Assembly: GCF_027580225.2 (NCBI RefSeq)
Contig: NC_073341.2
Coordinates: 13,756,501-13,820,500, forward strand
Length of the DNA: 64,000 bases
Reading direction: 5' to 3'
Origin: Misgurnus anguillicaudatus
Taxonomy: Eukaryota > Chordata > Actinopteri > Cypriniformes > Cobitidae
A program made the position numbers and the translations under genes. The number at the start of each line of letters is the position of its first letter. Position 1 is the stretch's first letter. Shown here piece after piece: positions 59,620-64,000 of this stretch. The notes beneath the pieces are model-generated. The model had not been told where the DNA came from. It ran no database searches and saw only the letters and a list, made by a program, of their open reading frames with translations.

Positions 59620-59971
59620 CTTCGTAATTAAAGATGTAATTTTCTTGAAAGAACGTATATCCTTTGTTTAGTTTTGAGTGCGGAGAAATTGCATGATGGT
59701 CAACAAGACGAAAAACATCCGCTGATGTAAATGTTGGTAAATTCTGTAAAGAGGTTGTGAAAGCTAACGCACCTGACCTCATTTTGCCAGCAATCACTCT
59801 GCACAACAATTCTTGAACTGGATGTGCTTTCGAACGTCCGTGAAAAAAGCCAATGGAAACAGGTGTGGTGAAGTTCCGACTAGTGCATGGGATGATGGGT
59901 AGTGCAGTCCTGAGGGTGATGTGTGAGAAAAACCTCTGCAGGCCAGCAGAGGGAGCCATGATGGCTCTCAT
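59620..59971 (-). pseudogene. Possible first exon of a SWIM/YqaJ transposon gene
   Basis: The frame runs from ATG codons at 59971 or 59959 to 59620, where the minus strand reads GAAG|GTAAGTG, a strong splice donor. Text such as KMRSGALAFTTSLQNLPTFT and HSKLNKGYTFFQENYIFNYE resembles the N-terminal region I associate with fish proteins that carry SWIM and YqaJ domains. The first 40 residues do not look conserved. It may be intact as an exon, but the downstream domain is damaged, so the gene is probably dead. Confidence 0.5.
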
Positions 59972-59993
59972 TACATATTCACATGACACTTAA

Positions 59994-60246
59994 AGCAACA
60001 CTATGTAGTTTCCATGTAAAAATGACTTACAGCTCCCCCATGTGGTTGAAAAGCGCAACAGTGCCTGGTATCAGACACTCTTCTGCAGGCAGGGGGAGGG
60101 GCGGGGGTGTGTTTCCTACCCTCCACCGCCACTTTCAGAGTGTGCTTGTAGCAGCAACAGTAAAATTTGTCCAGTTAAAAGTTGTTCTATCACTGCAATA
60201 ATTTTAGAGACATTATTTAAAGGTAAAAAAACTACAAAGTGTTGCT
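59994..60246. mobile_element. TTAA-site MITE (253 bp)
   Basis: The ends AGCAACACTATGTAGTTT and, inverted, AGCAACACTTTGTAGTTT are flanked by TTAA (59990-59993 and 60247-60250). Non-coding, piggyBac- or Kolobok-like. Confidence 0.93.
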
Positions 60247-60250
60247 TTAA

Positions 60251-61865
60251 TACATAATCATCATAATCAAGTTTAGTTTAATATAGGCTGTATTATGTTA
60301 TGGTGCGTAAAGGTCACATGTCAGCGATTGTGTGGCTTATTGAATCAATTGCTCTGAAATTAGCATGTTAACTAACAACACAAGCAGCAGTAATCTCATA
60401 TAGTGTTATATAAGTGCCCAGCTGCGCGTAGTTTAAACGTGTAATTTCTCCGTCTCGCGTCATTTCTCCCGCTTGCGTTTTAACTCGCAAGTCGACAAAG
60501 AGATGGATTAAAAACACCAAATGTAAACGGGAATGCGTCTCTCTTGTCCATTTATAATCCAATCGACCAAAGCGCGTCTTAATACCAGGTTTAAAAATGT
60601 TGTGAAGAAGACACTGCGTGACTGCTTCCATGCCACCTGAACTGAGAGACTGACTGAAGTGAAGGGGGTGGGGGATTGGATAGTGTCACTACAGTGAGTG
60701 ACCTGGGTCACCATTAGCAACCAGTAGGGCGCACTCTGCTGGACAAACAAGTACTTACATCTTTCAAATGCATTTAATGTGTTCTGTAACAAACGTTCAT
60801 ATCGGCGGATATCTGCGGCTTATACGCCGATACAGATATATCTGCGACATGCTCATATCAGCCGATAAAATCGGCGAAACGATAAATCGGTCGGGCTCTA
60901 TATTATAGCCTATATTTCTGCATCTGTAATTGTGTAGCTAATGGACTTTAGTACACTTTACTTTAGTCAGTATAAATCCAAGCAATTTTGGAGAATTACT
61001 AAAATGTCTTTCTTGTAGAAACAGGTTTAAGGAAACAACTGATGTCTATTAACAAAAGCAAAAGTTTGTATGATTATTTGTTTGATTGATTTAACACTCA
61101 AGCATTCAGCTAAGTAGGTTTTGTTAATGCAAATAAAATTTAGGGTAGTTATCTTTAGCATAGATATCTTTGCCATGCTTCAAAACGCAACGCAGCACAA
61201 TGTCATTTAAGTTGAACAACTGAAGTTACATGATATAAATTGGTATTGTTATACTATTTAAATCACACAGATGGATTGGTGTCAGCATTTACACAGGCTT
61301 GTGAATGTGAACTGACCTGAAAGTGATGCGCAAGTTTTAATTAATACTTTTCCATTTGAAGGCAGAATGCCGCGTTCTGTTACTGTACAAACGGATGGTG
61401 GATGATATCAAAGCATTGCGAGAGCAAACTGCTCCGCATGCTTTCTAATCGCTCTCGCGGTTCTTTTATGTTTATCTTTGCAGCGCTATCGAACAAACTT
61501 TTGATCATCTGCAGTCAGCTGGGGGGAGGGGATTGCATACAAACCAATAGGGTGTCGGAATGGTGTATGTTTATACTTCTCATCCAACCACAATCCACAA
61601 TCGCATTCATCTGGATGATGCAATTTATCAAGATAGGTTTTTTTAACGATGACAAGCCGGAATGTTAAAAAAAGAAAACAAGCCAAAATTAAAAGAAGTA
61701 ACGAGGCGATTTTTAAAATGTAAGGAGTAGAAAGTACAGATAATTGCGTGAAAATGTAAGGAGTAGAAGTAAAAAGTCATCTGAAAAAAAAGTATTACTC
61801 CAGTAAAGTATAGATACCCAAAATATCTACTTAAGTAAGGTAACGAAGTATTTGTACTTCGTTAC
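60251..61865. other. Unassigned sequence with one hAT-like end
   Basis: No gene was recognised. ATAAATCGGTCGGGCTCTA near 60882-60900 looks like a hAT terminus, preceded by subterminal ATATCGGC / GCCGATA repeats from about 60790. The opposite end was not found. The rest is AT-rich. Confidence 0.4.
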
Positions 61866-62332
61866 TTGACACCTCTGCATGTCAGCCAGAACTGTTCAGC
61901 GACACAGAAGAAATAGCAGAAAATGTCAATGAGCAACACACAGCTGGATTGAAGGATGCACTGGTATTTAATGTTGCACTGGATGAGTGTGGACATTAAT
62001 GACATACCACATTTGGCAGTCGTGGGAAAATATTGTGATTCGAATGTAAGAGAGGAACTCTGTTGCCTAAAATCACTGACACAACAAAAGGTGAAGACAT
62101 TGCCAAGGTATTGTTTGAGCATTTTGTGGAACTTTGTGTAAAAATGTCAAATTCAGATCTTAATGGAGTTAGGGCTACAGTTGTGAACATTGTTAATTTC
62201 ATAGTTAAGCAATTTTCCCTCACGTACCGACAATTTCAGTGCCTTCTTAAGGAAATTGACTGCACATACAGAGATACTCTGCGGTAAGATGGCTAAGTTG
62301 AAATGAAATATTTGCCAATGTATGGTAACCCA

Positions 62333-63402
62333 TAGGGCTGTCACTTTTGTGAAAAAATCATTTTCGATTTTTAATATATAAGTGTTCATTGAATCGATTG
62401 TAAAATCGATTTTCCATGTCTAAAAAAGACGTTTCCATTTAACGCCAAATAACAGACAAATGTAAAGAGAGCGCCTGAAACGCACAAGTCAGCAATATTT
62501 CTTATTCATTGTCATTAAGTTTCGTGCAGAATAAAAAACAGCAGCAGTAGTGCAACATTCTCTAAAAGAGTGGACTGCTGCCATAAATGAAAAACATTAC
62601 TGCAGGTTCAATCGGCTGCTTTTATGATTTAGGCAATTCAAAATGTATTTTAAATAATGATTCGATCCATTTCAAACAACTGTTCAAAAATGAAACTTTA
62701 AATAGACTTACTTGAAGTTGAGAACATGCTGTGTGTTTTTTTTATTAAACGTAACCGACACTTAGGCGGCACTAGGCAGGCATAATGAAAAGCGCAAAAA
62801 GACTAGGGCCATTACAAATTATTGGTCAGAAAAAAACAAGTCGATCAACATTTTAGGGGTCAAGAGCAGAGCGCTTTTCATTCACTATGTCCATCTGTTG
62901 AGAAGACGCACTCCGACCGCACTGATGTCCCAGGGAAACTCGGGTACTTCGTTGCCAGCTGCGTATTTCGTACTGCCAATCTTCCATCACAAAAGCGGGT
63001 TGCTGTCAGCTCGCAAGGGTGGCTCCTTGTCATAACTCATCATCTCCTGTAAGGTCACAATTTTGACGCTGTCTCGTGTTGCACAGGTTTATTGACGTTG
63101 TCCTCCATTTTCTTTGCAAAACACTAGATGCAGCGATTGAAAGCGTGAAACTATAGGTGCGTAAAATTGCTGGGTATTTTCTGTCTAGCTTTCGCACACC
63201 TACTGCACTTTCGTAATTCTTTATTTTCTTTTTCTGCTTGTTTGTGAGTTTTGTTACTGTATATTTTTAACTGTTTAATTCTTTTAAAATTAATAGTGTA
63301 CATATTTGGTTAAAATCGATTGCCTATTTTCGTTTTCGAAACGTTTTTTGGTTGGTCCGATCGATTGTGCAATCGATTTTCGAACGAAAAGTGACAGCCC
63401 TA
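62333..63402. mobile_element. hAT-type element inside a hAT transposase relic
   Basis: The ends TAGGGCTGTCACTTTTG and, inverted, TAGGGCTGTCACTTTTC are flanked by the exact 8-bp duplication GTAACCCA (62325-62332 and 63403-63410). ATCGATT motifs recur near both ends. 1,070 bp with no transposase motif. Confidence 0.93.
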
Positions 63403-63410
63403 GTAACCCA

Positions 63411-63630
63411 TAGTTGGAAGGTGACATCTGCATTTAATTCATCCAGTGAATAGTGAACACACGCCCTGCAAGTCACGAACACACAAACACTCGGAGCAGT
63501 GGGCAACTATCCTTGCAGCGCCCGGGGAGCCATTAGGGTTAAGGTGCCTTTCTCACGGGCCCCAGAATCGCAACCCGCCAGTCGTGAGCCTCAAAGGCAA
63601 CTCTCGGGTTACATAGCTGCCTCTGGTTGT
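63411..63630 (+). repeat. Interspersed repeat within the transposase relic
   Basis: A block with GTGGGCAACTATCC, CGCCCGGGGAGC and CTTTCTCACGGGC resembles a repeat common in teleost genomes. It separates transposase pieces. Borders are approximate. Confidence 0.4.
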
Positions 63631-63830
63631 GATAAAGTTTTGGAGAGGTTTGTTGTCTGCTTTGACAGTGTTAAAGCCTTCCTTGCTGAAAAAAGCCAAG
63701 TCTACAATAAACTCGAAGATGAGATGTGGGTTTTGAAACTTATGTTTCTCACTGATATCACAGGCCATCTAAACGAGCTAAATCTTTGGCTCCAAGGTAC
63801 AAAACAATCTTTGGCTCCGCCCTCTCGTGA

Positions 63831-64000
63831 TTCATGGTTTTCTTTCTAGGTATGTGCGCTCGCAATGGGTCTCGATCTTTTGGTAACTTTATGGGTGCGC
63901 TTGCTCATATTACTCTGTTTAACAATAGGACCATTTGGCTACTTGGTTGTTGGCGTGGGCTGTCTGCTACCTCAGGTATGTGCGTTTTATTTGTTGTTTC
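63831..64000. other. Window end, unassigned
   Basis: AGGTATGTGCG occurs twice (63848 and 63974), about 126 bp apart, each preceded by a pyrimidine-rich CTAG or CTCAG. It is too short to judge whether a tandem repeat starts here. Confidence 0.3.

Larger units (their letters stand above)
61870..63830 (+). pseudogene. hAT transposase remnant, interrupted
   Basis: Plus-strand pieces in several frames recall the hAT transposase of the ZBED/SCAND3/GTF2IRD2 type. Around 61880-62330 these are PELFSDTEEIAENVNEQH, DINDIPHLAVVGKYCDSN and FIVKQFSLTYRQFQCLLKEI. Around 63640-63800 the frame reads VLERFVVCFDSVKAFLAEK and MWVLKLMFLTDITGHLNELN. Stops and shifts separate them. A hAT (62333-63402) and another repeat (about 63411-63630) lie in the gap. 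The gene may continue past the window. Confidence 0.68.

Noticed and set aside
1..64000. CRISPR arrays, tRNA and rRNA genes
   Set aside because: Direct repeats present are tandem satellites or LTRs without spacer structure, and no tRNA cloverleaf or rRNA core sequence was noticed by eye.

Overview
The window is eukaryotic and almost certainly from a teleost fish, most likely a cyprinid. The basis is a fish-type Toll-like receptor of the TLR11 family, a dense layer of short inverted-repeat transposons with fish-typical ends, and a Gmr1-type Ty3/gypsy retrotransposon. There is one intact-looking host gene. Nearly everything else is transposable element (TE), much of it nested, and most insertions can be delimited by target-site duplications (TSDs) read directly from the sequence. 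No tRNA, rRNA, CRISPR array or bacterial-style operon was seen.

Layout. 1-2.4 kb: an array of 138-bp units, each carrying a splice-acceptor/donor-like pair, then unassigned sequence. 2.4-2.65 kb: a promoter-like segment that recurs at 55.6 kb. 3.5-11.7 kb: a series of MITEs and hAT elements. 11.7-19.0 kb: a small LTR retrotransposon with a gag-like ORF, split by a 740-bp MITE and by a 4.45-kb hAT-like element that holds two further elements. 20.2-28.0 kb: a young LTR element with 1,428-bp LTRs, a tRNA-Trp-type primer site and no recognisable coding capacity. 29.2-36.2 kb: a broken Gmr1-like retrotransposon (gag-PR-IN-RT-RH) with a hAT inserted in pol. 36.2-39.9 kb: a MITE, a minisatellite and a tyrosine-recombinase pseudogene split by a solo LTR.

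40.8-43.7 kb: the single-exon TLR, 945 codons from the ATG at 40844 to the stop at 43681. Its 3' flank (44.0-44.76 kb) is repeated at 55.25-55.62 kb, where it runs straight into the copy of the 2.4-kb promoter-like segment. I read this as the remains of a tandem TLR array pulled apart by TEs.

45-55 kb: hAT MITEs; an ISL2EU-like element with a YqaJ-exonuclease fragment; and a palindromic MITE that holds a hAT element (8-bp TSD), which in turn holds a nearly intact two-ORF LINE with one nonsense codon. 56-64 kb: a Tc1-type transposase fragment, a degraded SWIM/YqaJ-type transposon gene on the minus strand, MITEs, and a hAT transposase pseudogene interrupted by another hAT.

Superfamily calls rest on motif recall, not on database searches.
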